The position numbers and the translations under genes were made by a program. The notes under the pieces were generated by a model, which was not told the origin of the DNA, did no database searches, and worked only from the letters and a program-made list of their open reading frames with translations. From Panicum virgatum (Eukaryota; Streptophyta; Magnoliopsida; Poales; Poaceae), in NCBI RefSeq assembly GCF_016808335.1, contig NC_053148.1, positions 43,602,930 through 43,666,929 on the forward strand: a stretch of 64,000 nt of DNA, in the 5' to 3' direction. Shown here in pieces: positions 24,001-34,108 of the stretch (position 1 is its first letter; the number at the start of each line of letters is the position of its first letter).

Positions 24001-24999
24001 GTTGGGGGCGAGGTGGGGCGGAGGAGGGGGTTCCGCGGCGGGTTATGGAGGGCCGGCGGCCAGGGCGCGGCAATGGCGGGCTACGCGCGAGCAGGGTCCG
24101 AGCTCGGCCTTATATAGGTGGTGCTGGGGAGGCCGGGCAGCCCGGGCAGGCGGGCAGCGGCCCGGGCACGGCCGTATCAAGGGCGTGCGCAGTGTTGGCC
24201 GCGAGCGCGTGTCGCGGAGCCGGCGTCGTGGTGCGGCATTGAAGCCGGGGCAGAGCGCAGCAAGGAGGGAGGTGGTTTCGCAGTGGTGACGGGACGGGGC
24301 GAGCTGGGCAGCTGGCGAAGGCACTCATGGCCGGGCGGTGGTCGCAGCGTGGTGGCAGCGGCAGGGCGCAGCGAGCTGCTCTGCCATGGCCGAAGCAGAG
24401 GAGCAGAGTGAGGGGAGAGAGAAGAGAGAGAAAGAAAGAGAAAAGAAGCAAACAGTGCCTAGCGTGGTTTGACTGAGGAAAACTCAAAAATTTTGAACTA
24501 AACTTGAAAAGTTTTGAATACCAAAGTTGTTCCTCGTGTCAAAATATACAACTTTGGTTTCAGACGTTTTCCCATTTGAGGCTCGGTTTGAAAGTTAAAA
24601 ATTCGAATTCAAGTATAAATGAAAACCCCCTAAACCTACTGTTCTCGGGTTTTTCTCCAAATTTCATGTTGTAACTTGAAAAACTTTGAATACGAAAGTT
24701 GTTTGTCTTGTAAAACTCTACAACTTTTGTTTTGGGAAAAAGTTCATTTGAGCTAAGGTGTGAGAGTTGACTTTTCGGTCTAATTAAACAGATTTTTGGC
24801 ATTTAAGTATTTGAAAATTTGGGGGTTTAACTTGTCATTTCATGTGCATAAATTCACCTTGTCTCCATTGTTTTGTTATGACTTAGTTGTGCCATCAATT
24901 TGGGGTATGTTCGGGAAGTTTCACCTGGGTTTGAATTGAGGTTTGCATTTTAAACTGTTTTCCCGACTTAGGTTTATATTTAAAACGGGGACTGTCACA
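21003..24999 (-). mobile_element. 4.0-kb solo LTR, gypsy (Tekay/Del-like)
   Basis: Starts TGTGGCAGCACCACCC and ends GGGGACTGTCACA, an imperfect inverted TGTGnCAG terminus, flanked by the 5-bp TSD CTTGT (20998-21002, 25000-25004). There is no internal domain, primer site or second LTR within its 3997 bp, so it is most simply a solo LTR left by LTR-LTR recombination. Very long LTRs of this kind are known in Tekay/Del chromoviruses. A TATATAAG on the minus strand at about 24109-24116, next to a GC-rich 23700-24400 block, suggests minus orientation. It interrupts the same LINE as the 15.2-20.8 kb element. Confidence 0.75.
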
Positions 25000-25224
25000 C
25001 TTGTCGTCTTGACTTGCTGGCTGCTCTGGAAGGAGAGGAACGATAGAACATTTGATCGCCGCATGCGCACGGTAGATGATGTCTTAGCTTGGGCGGGCAA
25101 TGAGATTCTGGCTTGGTTCCATGCCGGTTTCAGACGGCTGTAGCCGGCGGTAGCTGCTTTTGGTAGGTTTACAGGTTGCGCATTCGGTACCATGTAATAG
25201 TCTGCTAACTTAACTCAAGGGTTG

Positions 25225-25340
25225 AGGAGGGGGTTGAGCCCGAGTGGCTCCTAGAGCCCCCTCCCACGCCGGCAGCCCGGGTTCGATCCCCAGGGCTGGC
25301 ACCGGGGGCACCTCTGCAGCCCTCCTATTGAAAAAAAAAA
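25225..25340 (+). mobile_element. tRNA-derived SINE
   Basis: A 116-bp element with an A-box-like GAGCCCGAGTGGCTC (25236-25250), a B box GGTTCGATCCC (25280-25290) and a ten-A tail. It is flanked by a perfect 16-bp TSD, CTTAACTCAAGGGTTG, at 25209-25224 and 25341-25356. Pol III promoter boxes and a poly(A) tail place it among grass tRNA-type SINEs; the exact family (Au-like) is a guess. It is inserted in the LINE 3' UTR. Confidence 0.85.
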
Positions 25341-25363
25341 CTTAACTCAAGGGTTGGTGTTTT

Positions 25364-25479
25364 ATCTCTGAAACCAACTCTTTTGTAACAAAACTTTCCT
25401 TTCTTTTACTCCGTAATGAATATCTCTGAAACCAACTCTTTTGTAACAAAACTTTCCTTTCTTTTACTCTGTAATGAAA
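25364..25479. repeat. 58-bp tandem duplication in the LINE 3' UTR
   Basis: Two adjacent copies of a 58-bp unit starting ATCTCTGAAACCAACTC and ending CTCCGTAATGAAT / CTCTGTAATGAA, almost identical. Confidence 0.85.
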
Positions 25480-25809
25480 AACGTGCTCAGACACGATCGC
25501 GAAAAAAAACCCTGTCCTTTCTCCATGACAAGTACCAGAATATTGCCTTTCTACCGTCTTCGGTGCTTACTGCTGTATGATTTGAACTCCGGCAGGTCCA
25601 GTCTCAACGCCTTGACACGGTTGCCCATGAATACTAATTAATTTGAGTTTTTTTTACCATCTCCAATGCTTAATGCATATGCCACAAGGACATGGAACTG
25701 CTTACTTCATTAGTGGTATAGCATACTAATTTGAGTTTTTTTACTCCTTGGTATGTATCAAAAGGTACTACTGAGACCGGAAAATTATAATTAGGGAGTT
25801 ACCAAATTT

Positions 25810-26372
25810 TGTGGTAGCTCAAGCTTCTGGTGTCCTCTGTAACAGGAGGGTGCCACAAAAGCTAAAAGATAAGTTCTATAGGACAGTGATTCGCTCGGCG
25901 ATGTTATACGGTGCTGAATGTTGGCCTACAAAAGGCGACATGTCCAGCAACTGAGTGTAGCAGAGATGCGGATGTTACGGTGGTTTTGCAGGCACACAAG
26001 GAGGGATAGAGTTCGGAACGAAGCTATTCGTAAAAGGGTAGGGGTGGCACTAATTGAGTAGAAACTTACTCAACATCGGTTGAGATGGTTTGGACATGTC
26101 CAACGGAGGCCTCCGGAGGCGCCGGTGCGTAGTGGGGTGCTAAAGCGTGTTGATAAGGTAAAGAGGGCTAGGAGTAGACCTAAACTGACTTGGGACGAGT
26201 CGGTTAAGAGAGACCTTAAAGATTGGGATATCTCTGAGGAGTTAGCTTTGGATAGGACCGCTTGGAGACTAGCTATCAACGTGCCTGAACCATGATCTTT
26301 GTGTCTTTTGGGTTTCATCTCTAGTCTACCCAAACTCGCTTGGGACAAAAGATTGTTGTTGTTGTTGTTTGT
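25810..26372 (+). mobile_element. RTE-type LINE 3' remnant
   Basis: Broken frames encode the C-terminal tail of plant RTE reverse transcriptases: FYRTVIRSAMLYGAECW, then VAEMRMLRWF, a HRLRWFGHVQRRPPEAPVR block, then LTWDESVKRDLKDW and a final AWRLAINVPEP stop at about 26293. A frameshift lies near 25933 and an in-frame TAG at about 26059. The 3' end is (GTT)n at 26353-26370, typical of RTE rather than poly(A). Strongly 5'-truncated and dead. Confidence 0.85.
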
Positions 26373-27165
26373 CAAAAGAATCAAAGGTAAGACCAATGAA
26401 AAAATAGTGACAACAGCCGTATTAATATAGGGAACTAAAAAAAAGATTCAGTGGTACAAAACCAAATTGCGATCTATTTTTTTGAAAGAAAAATTGCGAT
26501 CTTTTAAGAGTGGCCAAAATCCAAAACAGAAGAGAGAGAGGTACTGGTGAAGTGGTGATATTATCTGAATTTTTGCTCAAACAAAATATTTCTAATCAGG
26601 GCGCAGCGTGTGAATCCTTGTTGATTCTGCTCTGTGTCATGCTATCATATTTCACAGCAGCAACATCATGGGACCAAGTAAACAGGGATGCACTATCTGA
26701 ACCACAGCTGGAAGTCCTACCTTAGAAATCGTATTACCCAACAAAGAAAAGCAATTGATAACAAGGATGGATAGTAATCATCTTTCAGAAACAGTTTATT
26801 CATATTAATCAATCCTCCATTGGTTGTCTTGACTGAGTGAGGCCAAGGAGATTAGAAGCAACTGCTTGGAGAAACAAATCTACAGAATTGTTTAAAGGAC
26901 TATCTGTCAATGACCAAGAGAAGGAAACCAACATACAAGTGAACTGAAGCACGGCCAGAATGGCTTAGCAGATAACAAGAAACATTTACCAAATTATTTT
27001 GCTCCGAGCAGGATCTGATCCCTTTATAGACTAGATACTACTGAACTTTCTGGTTACCAAACAGAAAGGATGAACTGAGCGGAGCAGAGCCGAAGGATGC
27101 AAAACGTCGTCCATACAAAATGATGTCAGTATGCGCGGTGGCAAAATTACTTTGCTCTGAACAAG
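26373..27165. other. Intergenic, no gene
   Basis: No domain or element recognised. 27000-27120 weakly echoes the GAACTTTTTGCTTACCAAAC segment seen at 27290, so part may be another copy of the duplicated locus. Confidence 0.3.
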
Positions 27166-27171
27166 ATCTTT

Positions 27172-27470
27172 TCACTTAGCTGTCCATGAAACGGCAAATG
27201 CGTGCATCACCAAGACATGTAAATCAAGAATTACTAAAGAGAAGAGGGAGGGGGAAACAAGACATCTGAGCCCATTATGAACAGGATACTGAACTTTTTG
27301 CTTACCAAACTGAAAGGATTCAGAAACAGAGGATCCGGCTGAAATATAGTCCCAGGGAGCACTTCCAACTGAAGCATCATCCAGCGAGAAAATGGAATCT
27401 TGCATAAATTCGTAAGATATGATGCCAACTGACCTGTCTGCAGACTCACTAGTGTTGCCCTGCACTGTTA
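27172..27470 (-). pseudogene. Possible exon of an unidentified minus-strand gene
   Basis: A frame of about 55 codons reads VGIISYEFMQDSIFSLDD then SVGSAPWDYISAG and reaches a plausible splice donor CAGTTTG|GTAAGC near 27300. Part of it (27290-27365) has a degraded counterpart at 12600-12660 in copy A, so it belongs to the duplicated locus. No family recognised. Confidence 0.25.
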
Positions 27471-28150
27471 CTAGCTCTGAAGTATGGTGTAACCAATGAA
27501 CCTTAACAAGAGAGCAAGGAAGGGTGCTGTTGCTGTTACTGTCAACCTTCCATTTAACTCAGCTGTACCAGCTCGCCACCGTCTTTACTCGATTCTCCCG
27601 GACTCGGACACACATGCCATTGGTGAACAGGACATGGCAAAATAAAAGGCTAATTTTAGGATATGACAAATTTAACTCTCCATATTGGCGGCCTTCCGGC
27701 GAGGTCAGCGCCTGCACATGGGCATGCGGCCGCCGTCTCAGCTCCTCCCTTCTGCCTGGGCAAAAGGCAGCGAGGAGCCGCAGATAAAGGAGCGGGGCCG
27801 GCCGGCGGCGGAGCTCTGACCCGGCGGGGAACTCGAGCGGCATGGACCCGTCAGAGTCCAAGGCTGATGAGGAAGATGAAGAGGAAGAGACTCTCTTGAT
27901 CTGGGCCATATGCTCGAACGGACGGCTACTAGGCACTCAAGGGGTGGACGGTGTTTCAAATACCGTCCACCCGGACGGTATCCCAAACACCGTCCACCCC
28001 GCGGGGTCGCGAGGATGCCGTCTCCGAGGCACGCCATGGCTCGCCCGAGCGCCGGCGATTCCCAGAGACCACCGCCTATGGCGTCTTTTCTCCTGTTGTC
28101 CTGCACACCGCGCCGCCGCCGCCGCAATTGGCAGGTGGCAGTTCGCATCC
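27270..28150. repeat. Duplicated GC-rich locus, copy B
   Basis: Homologous to 12560-13150 (landmarks are given there), with about 150 bp extra at 27610-27760. It carries the palindrome pair at 27942-27995, which copy A has half lost. An ATG at 27842 opens a plus-strand acidic frame (MDPSESKADEEDEEEE), but the same segment in copy A has no ATG, so coding is doubtful. Confidence 0.5.
27942..27972. repeat. 31-nt palindrome, ACCGTCC family
   Basis: GGGTGGACGGTGTTT / AAATACCGTCCACCC around a central C, with one G-T pairing mismatch. A second palindrome (GGACGGTATCC...ACACCGTCC) follows at 27973-27995. CTAG lies at 27929-27932, 9 nt to the left. Confidence 0.85.
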
Positions 28151-28390
28151 GCTGTGCGCTCCGAGTGCCACCCCTCCATCTCTTAGCCCCGCCGACAACT
28201 CCCGCCTGGCTCACACCGTCCAGCTTCTCCAGGCAGCGGTGGCGCGACGTCGGCGCCGTCCTGCTCCTGCGTCACCGCGGACGACGTCAGCGTAATCGCA
28301 TGGCCGGCGAGATCGCCGGCACGCAGCGAAGGCGGACGGGACGGTCATGGTGGACGGCGAAGCAAACACCGACCAGGGTCCAGGGTCCAG
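28150..28390. other. GC-rich spacer between inverted modules
   Basis: Lies between a plus-oriented module (27900-27995) and a minus-oriented one (28390-28560). No gene supported. Confidence 0.3.
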
Positions 28391-28394
28391 GGGT

Positions 28395-28417
28395 GGACGG
28401 TATTTCAATTACCGTCC
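28395..28417. repeat. 23-nt palindrome, module inverted
   Basis: GGACGGTATTT / AATTACCGTCC around C28406 with one mismatch. The flanking GTCCGTCGGATTGATCACGA and GCGGCCCAGAT on the right are the reverse complement of the flank left of the 13.8 and 27.9 kb copies, so the module is inverted here. Confidence 0.8.
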
Positions 28418-28700
28418 GGCCCCTGCCGTCCGTCGGATTGATCACGAGCGGCCCAGATGGGGCGTGGACTTTGGTCAACGACTCGGTTTGTCCTCGTCCC
28501 TCGTCAGGCAGGCAGGCGCGGGAGCTCGACGCGGCTTTGCTCGGGCCCGCCGGCCGTCGACGCCCCTGGAAATAGCAAGCTTGTTACTAAGCAGCGGAGG
28601 CCGTCGCCGCGCGCGGCCATGCACGGTGCCGAGCGCCTGCCGCAGCTGCTGCTGAACCCGGCCGGCATGAACTCCGCTCCTTGCTCCTTGCTCCTTGCCT

Positions 28701-29746
28701 CACTACTACAAAATTATATTTTGCGAGGCACTTCAAACTTGCCTTAGAGGCGGGCAGAGCTTTTAACCGCCTCAGTTAATGCCCGCGATTAACCAAAGCG
28801 GTCATTTTTTATTAACGGAGGTGATTACAAAAAACCGCCTTGTAAAATCAATTAACATAGATGGGTACAATATAAGGCCCGCCTCGAATAATATTGGCCC
28901 ATGTCAGAGGCCAGAGAGCCCATCTCAGCCTGGTACCTCCTACTAAATATATATACGGTAACTTAGGGTTTCCTCACTCTCCCTCACCCTCAGCCTCCCC
29001 TCCCTGCCGCGCCGCTTTCCTCTCCCCTCCCTTTGCGCGCCGGTCTCCTCTCCCTCCCTAAGTGGATGTGCACCGCTCTCCCTCCTCTCCTGTCCCTCCG
29101 AGCGGATCCGCATGGTGGGCCGTCCTTGTGCGGCACCCTCGCTCGTCCGCAGCCAGGGCGGAGCAAGGCCTCGAGCGCGGCGGCGGGGGGCGGATCCAGG
29201 CTCCAGCGGTCGGCGGGCGGATCTAGGCGCGGGCGAGCCCGACGCGGCGGCGGGCGGGCGGATCGAGGCTCCAGCGAGCCCGGCGCGACGTCAGGCTTGC
29301 GGATCAAGGCGTCGGCGAGCCTGGCACAGCAGCGGGGGGCGCATCCAGACACCGGCCAGCCTGGGCGGCGGCCTAGAGCTGCGGATCCGTCGCGCCGGAT
29401 GGCGCGGCGGGGGGGGGGGGGGGGGGGGGCAGGTCCGGCTCCCTTCCGGCGGCGGTGGGACGGCGGCACGGGGCCTCCACGGCAATGGCGGACCTCCGGC
29501 ACGACGGCGGGTGGGTGGCGGCAGCAGGGCTCCCCGGTGGGGGCACGACGACGACGGGCTTGGCGGGCCCAGAATGGGCCTGCCGGGCTTTTTCCTTTTT
29601 TTTAATTTTTTTCATTAACCGAGGCGGGTAGCAAAACCGCCTCGGTTAAAACCCGATTAACCGTGACGGCGCCTCCGAGACGGTTGCGAAAACCACCTCG
29701 GTTAATTGTTTTCGCCCGCCTCGATTAATGATTTTTTGTAGTAGTG
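28701..29746. mobile_element. Non-autonomous CACTA element
   Basis: TIRs are CACTACTACAAAA (28701) and TTTTTGTAGTAGTG (ending 29746), with 3-bp TSD CCT on both sides (28698-28700, 29747-29749). Subterminal regions repeat AACCGCCTCGGTTAA motifs in both orientations, the usual transposase-binding array. The core (28970-29580) is GC-rich with a degenerate repeat of about 50 bp, GCGGATCnAGGC(T/G)CCAGCG, and a G tract at 29410-29430. No transposase, so non-autonomous; the core may be captured sequence. Confidence 0.9.
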
Positions 29747-30985
29747 CCTACTGCCCGTGGCCATGAAAGAAGATGCGAGTTTCGTCACAAGGTCACGGGA
29801 GAGGAGACCTGGACGGAAGAGGCGGCGGTCCTGGGGTGCCGCGGAGCTCCGGCGTGCAGCGGAGGCGGACGATCCGCAGACCAGGAGCGGACGGCGAGCG
29901 GAACAAGCACCAGGGGTGGACGCTATTTGAAACACCGTCCACCCCTGGTGGCCCTGTCGTCCGTTAGATCAAGCACGAGCGGTCCAGATCGGTCGTGGAC
30001 ATTGGTCAGCGGCTCATTCGTCCTCGACTCCTCGTCAAGCGGATGAGGGAGCTCGACGCGGCGTCGCTCGGGCTCGTCGGCGAGCGCCCGCCGGGCGTCG
30101 AGGACCCCGAGAACCTTGCCGGAGCTATCACGATCCGTTCTGGGCGAAAGCGTCTGCTGGCCTGGGGAGACGCCCCGGCGGTTGGCAAGCTTCGACTTCG
30201 ACGGCGGCCATCGCATGCAGGAGCAAAATTTGAGAGCAGTTTCGTTCAAATTCATGTCTATTTGTTAATCAAGAAAACCACAGTCGTTGTTGTGTTGAAG
30301 ACCAAGGATAAGTCTGACAGAGCTAGTCAAGAATAAATGGTACAGTCATTCTGCTCTGCAGAAAGCAGTGCACCCTGAATCTGATTTTTGGAAGAGAGAA
30401 ATGACAAGAGAGTGCAATTTGAATTTTCAGCGAAGCAGCATGTTTGGATGTGAGCAAATATCCTGGAAATTTGCAGGATTATGAATCAATCATGGGAGAG
30501 AGAAATGAAAGAAGCATGTACCATCCAATCTTTAGAGAAGAAGCATATGTTCATGTGAATACGCATACTAAATTGCAGGATTGTGATTCTGTGTACGTAA
30601 TACAGTGATGGCCGGAAGTACAAAGAAGAACTACACAAATTTGAAGAAGTTGAACTGTTATAATATGATCTCAATTATTGTTGTCTGGGCTATAATAAGG
30701 AGCTGAACAACTTTTTGTCTATCTTTTTGGCATTCTGTGAACTGAAGAGTGAAGAGCAGTCCTTTTGAAAAAAAACTACAAAGGCCAAATGGATAGTAGA
30801 TTGTCGTCTGAATGTCAAAGGATGTCTAGTTCTATAGCATGGGCTGAATAATGCAGTACTCATGTTTGTTCAGAAAGCTGAATATACAGAGGGAGAAACC
30901 TATCATTTTTGTCAAATTAACACCGATCTTTCGGTACTGATGTTTGTTTAGAAAGCTGACTATACAGTAGAGCCACATATGTTTG
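29747..30985. other. Locus remnant and intergenic sequence
   Basis: 29950-30115 is homologous to 28430-28570 (GAGCTCGACGCGGC...TCGCTCGGGC). From 30200 on the sequence is AT-rich with no gene or element recognised. Confidence 0.3.
29908..29950. repeat. 43-nt palindrome, longest of the family
   Basis: 21-nt arms from CACCAGGGGTGGACG to CGTCCACCCCTGGTG around a central G at 29929, with two internal mismatches. The right flank GTCGTCCGTTAGATCAAGCA, then AGCGGTCCAGATC, shows the module is inverted, as at 28395. Confidence 0.85.
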
Positions 30986-30999
30986 TCATGTCCCCTTGC

Positions 31000-31960
31000 C
31001 ATGTGATGGAACCCACTGGGGTTTGTTCCCGATCTTTCGATGAGAGTGGGGAGATAACTCGATTTGAGGAGGATTGACGTTTTGCTGCCCGACTACAACA
31101 CCACAAGGGCTGCGCTGCGCCTTAGCGACAGTTACACCGCCTCCAATTTGTGTTGTTCTTGCTGTGCCAAGATCAACCTTGAACCTGCAAGCAAATCGAA
31201 TAACAAGTAAGAACAAGTGAACAAGCAAACAACATATAGACCTTGCCCAAAGGATGAATATGATACACACAAGTTTGGGGTTCTGAATCAAGCAAACGGG
31301 TGGTCTAATCAACACACGCGCTCACCAGGAATTAGCAGAAGCTAAACTTACAACAAAGCAAAACCCAAGTCTCAAATGATGGCTGCTGGTGGTTTATATA
31401 GGTGGGGAAGCAGCCAAGAGGCGTGGGGGGTGTAAACCCTAACTTAGAAAGGGCCCCTGGTGGGCTGGACTAGATACAAGGGCCTTAGCCCAAGACTGGA
31501 AGACTAAACGTCGTTTTGGTAATTCTGCTTAGCTTCTTTGGAATTTCGTCATGAGGTTGGATCCATATGAAAATAGAGTTCAAGAGCTTTCCAACAAATA
31601 CTCATGGACTTCAATCAATATACGGAGCTAAGAGTTATGGCCTTCCGAAATTACCCCTGCCTGGAGGTCCGAACTGGTATGGTCCGATCTGATCATCCAC
31701 AGGCTCTTTCTTATCGTGTTTGCTCTCCCTCCAATCTGGTTCATGTTCCAAGTTCCTAAGCATAAGAAAAACATCACAAGAATTTAGTAGTACCCCATTC
31801 ATGGATGAAGGTTTATGGACAGCAAGGAACGAGTTTACCTGATAATTTAGCTCTCGTGCACGGGCTCTTGTCATTGGTCCTTGCTGCGTAGTAGGCATGG
31901 TTGTATCGTTGGGAGGGATGCCCTCATCACCATGTTCTTCCATCTTTCAGCTTCAAAATT
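31000..31960 (-). mobile_element. Gypsy retrotransposon 3' remnant
   Basis: A minus-strand frame (31635-31943) encodes a polyprotein tail with GPMTRARARELNYQVNSFL then VLLNSCDVFLML, a signature seen at the C-terminus of many plant Ty3-gypsy polyproteins. Downstream on the same strand (31000-31630) is LTR-like sequence with a TATA box CTATATAAACC near 31400. LTR borders and TSD were not resolved. No RT or integrase remains. Confidence 0.5.
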
Positions 31961-32700
31961 CAACGAACTCATTTCAGTATTGCCAGTCTGCAATAACCTC
32001 CTCTTCTAATTCAATCATTTTCATATCCTGTGTATCTCATAATTTTTAGAGATACAGAGACACTGAAAATGAGTTGCTACTGTTAGGTGTCGAGACAAAA
32101 TGTGCCATCTGAATGAGCAATTAGGATCAGTTGTCACCTTGAAGTGTCTATTGCTGTAAAGGTCTCCTATTCAGTCCACACTGAACCATGAAAAAATCAG
32201 AATGATCGGCGAGCGGCAGACCTGACCGAAATAACCGTTCCATGGAGAACACTGACCCAAGATGTCAGACATGTCTTGCCGTCAATTTTTGCCTTGACCC
32301 ATTGATGGTGAACCTTCAGAGTCTCTTATTCTTCAAAGTCCGTACAGCTACTCTGTGGTGTTGTCATAGTTAGAGTCATGCAGTTTTTCATATGTCTGTC
32401 ACTATACACACACGCTGCTTCTCTGAAGAAGCAATTTGTACAAAGCATTTGTTCTTGATCAGATACAGAAACTCCAGGCTCTGACACATCTAATTTGCAC
32501 TCGCATTTTCCTCCAGTTTGCTAGTCTTAACTCTTAAATGTTTATTACTGCACAGCAATGCGTGGTTGAATTAAACACAAAAGCATGATGAACTTTGCCC
32601 TGGACAACATAGGTTGCTGTACTGGCGCTGACGTGTGAACGCAAAGTGACTGCACCGGCCAGGAATGAGGGGAGATATTCTGGGATAACTCTACCAGTCT
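31961..32700. other. Intergenic, no gene
   Basis: No frame longer than about 75 codons and no element termini seen. Confidence 0.3.
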
Positions 32701-32703
32701 TCT

Positions 32704-33031
32704 CCGTGTTTGGTTGCAGGCTGTAAAATTTTTGAAAAGGCATCTTTCTATATTTAAAATACTAAACATAGACTAATCATAAAAATAATTACAGAACCCG
32801 TCTGTAAATCGCGAGACGAAAATGAGCCTAATTAATCTATCATTAGAGGTTATTTACTGTAGCATTACTGTAGCAATTTAGCATCTAATTACAGCCTAAT
32901 TAGGTTCATTAGATTCGTCTCGCCATTTACAGACAGCAGTCGCAATACGTTTTTTATTTCGTCTAGATTTAAGTCTCCATGCAGGTGCCGGAAAATTTTT
33001 TTGGAATTTTGATTTTGGGAACCAAACACGG
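32704..33031. mobile_element. Tourist-like MITE
   Basis: 328 bp with TIRs CCGTGTTTGGTT and AACCAAACACGG. The interior has TTACTGTAGCATTACTGTAG and ATTAGATTCGTCTCG, hallmarks of grass PIF/Harbinger MITEs. Coding capacity none. The 3-bp TSD was not resolved. Confidence 0.75.
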
Positions 33032-33483
33032 CCCTTGTGCCCTTCACTTGCCGGAGAGATGAGGAGGCACAGGTCTACTCTAGTATCGCCGCCGGCCAGT
33101 GACGGCACAGTAATCTGCATCGGAAGCAGAGGCCAGTAGCGCGCCGCCGTCAGTCTGAACCGGAGACAAGGATGGCTCACGGCCGCGAGACAGCCTCCAC
33201 TCCTGACTCCTCTAGGCTTCAGCGTAGAGAAGCCAGGGAATGTTGGCGTAGAGAATGCCGGCGGCTGCGACATCTCTACAGACACGTGCCAGGTAGCCGC
33301 TGGCGTGAACCTTCGCCCGCCGTCAGGTGAGCCGGCGAGGCGCCCGCCGGGGATGCGCACGGTCTCGGACTCGGGAGCCGTCAGAGGTTGACGAGGAGGT
33401 CAGGAGGAAGATGTTTCTCGCGATGATGCGCGTAATCTGGTCCGCAGAAGCGGGATCGGACTGATGCTAGCTACCCTGGGGGC

Positions 33484-33506
33484 GGACGGTATCTGAAATA
33501 CCGTCC
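33484..33506. repeat. 23-nt palindrome, ACCGTCC family
   Basis: GGACGGTATCT / AAATACCGTCC around G33495 with one mismatch. CTAG occurs at 33469-33472, 11 nt left of the palindrome. Confidence 0.8.
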
Positions 33507-34081
33507 ACCCCCCGACCCCGGGCGTCGCATGAAACGGTTGATGCCGCTGCTCGCCGGAGCATTGCCGCACCCCGGCCGTCCCCGACGACCCTCCCATGAT
33601 CCTGACAGCTTCGCGTCGCTGCATCTTGCACGCAGCAAGGGTGATCAAGCAACGACGACAACCCCCAGGGGTCACGGGAAAGTTGAAGGCCGGCTTCATG
33701 CCGCACGCCGTGGCGGCGGCGCCCCGGCCATATCCTGCCCGCGTATCTCTTCGTCGTCTCTTCCTCCATGATGCTACGCGGTTGCTGCGCGCCGCCACAA
33801 GCGTTCGCCGCGCGGTCGTCTCTTCCGTGTCGCCACGCCCTGCTCGCAGGTGCCACGCCGGCACGCCGCGTCGCGAACAGGCTCTTGGTTGCTGCCGATT
33901 CCATGAACATGTATGACCGCGCTCGCACCACGCCGCCGGCAATCCGCTGCCTTTCCCGAGCCACCGAACCACCGCGGCCACCGGCCAGCCGCCGCGCGGC
34001 CCTGACAAGAAAGACGCCATCCGCGACGCGCCCAATCTCGACCGCACGCGTTGCATCGGACGGACGGTAGGTCGTCAGGGT

Positions 34082-34108
34082 GCGGACGGTATTTGAAATA
34101 CCGTCCGC
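34082..34108. repeat. Perfect 27-nt palindrome with compensatory change
   Basis: Arms GCGGACGGTATTT / AAATACCGTCCGC around G34095, perfect. The outer pair is C-G here where other copies have T-A, so both arms have changed together. A second degenerate palindrome ending ACACCGTCC follows to 34133. Confidence 0.85.

Larger units (their letters stand above)
14800..25509 (+). mobile_element. 5'-truncated LINE, split by two LTR elements and a SINE
   Basis: LINE sequence is present in three pieces: 14800-15195, 20854-21002 and 25000-25509. The first encodes the zf-RVT-type C-terminal domain (KCKIFIWLVLHGRCW, then a CALC knuckle); the second continues it (KEVWFILLRKLGW); the third ends it (LLWKERNDRTFDRR... 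stop at 25141). The 3' UTR ends ACGTGCTCAGACACGATCGCG plus eight A. A 9-bp repeat ACCCTGTCC at 14791-14799 and 25509-25517 is a likely TSD, placing the 5' truncation at 14800. The reverse transcriptase core and endonuclease are absent, so it is dead. Confidence 0.7.

Noticed and set aside
25236..25290. Possible tRNA gene
   Set aside because: A and B boxes are present but there is no cloverleaf, and the unit has a poly(A) tail and TSD, so it is a SINE.
28990..29618. Frames up to 190 codons on both strands
   Set aside because: They are inside the CACTA core, formed by a GC-rich degenerate repeat.
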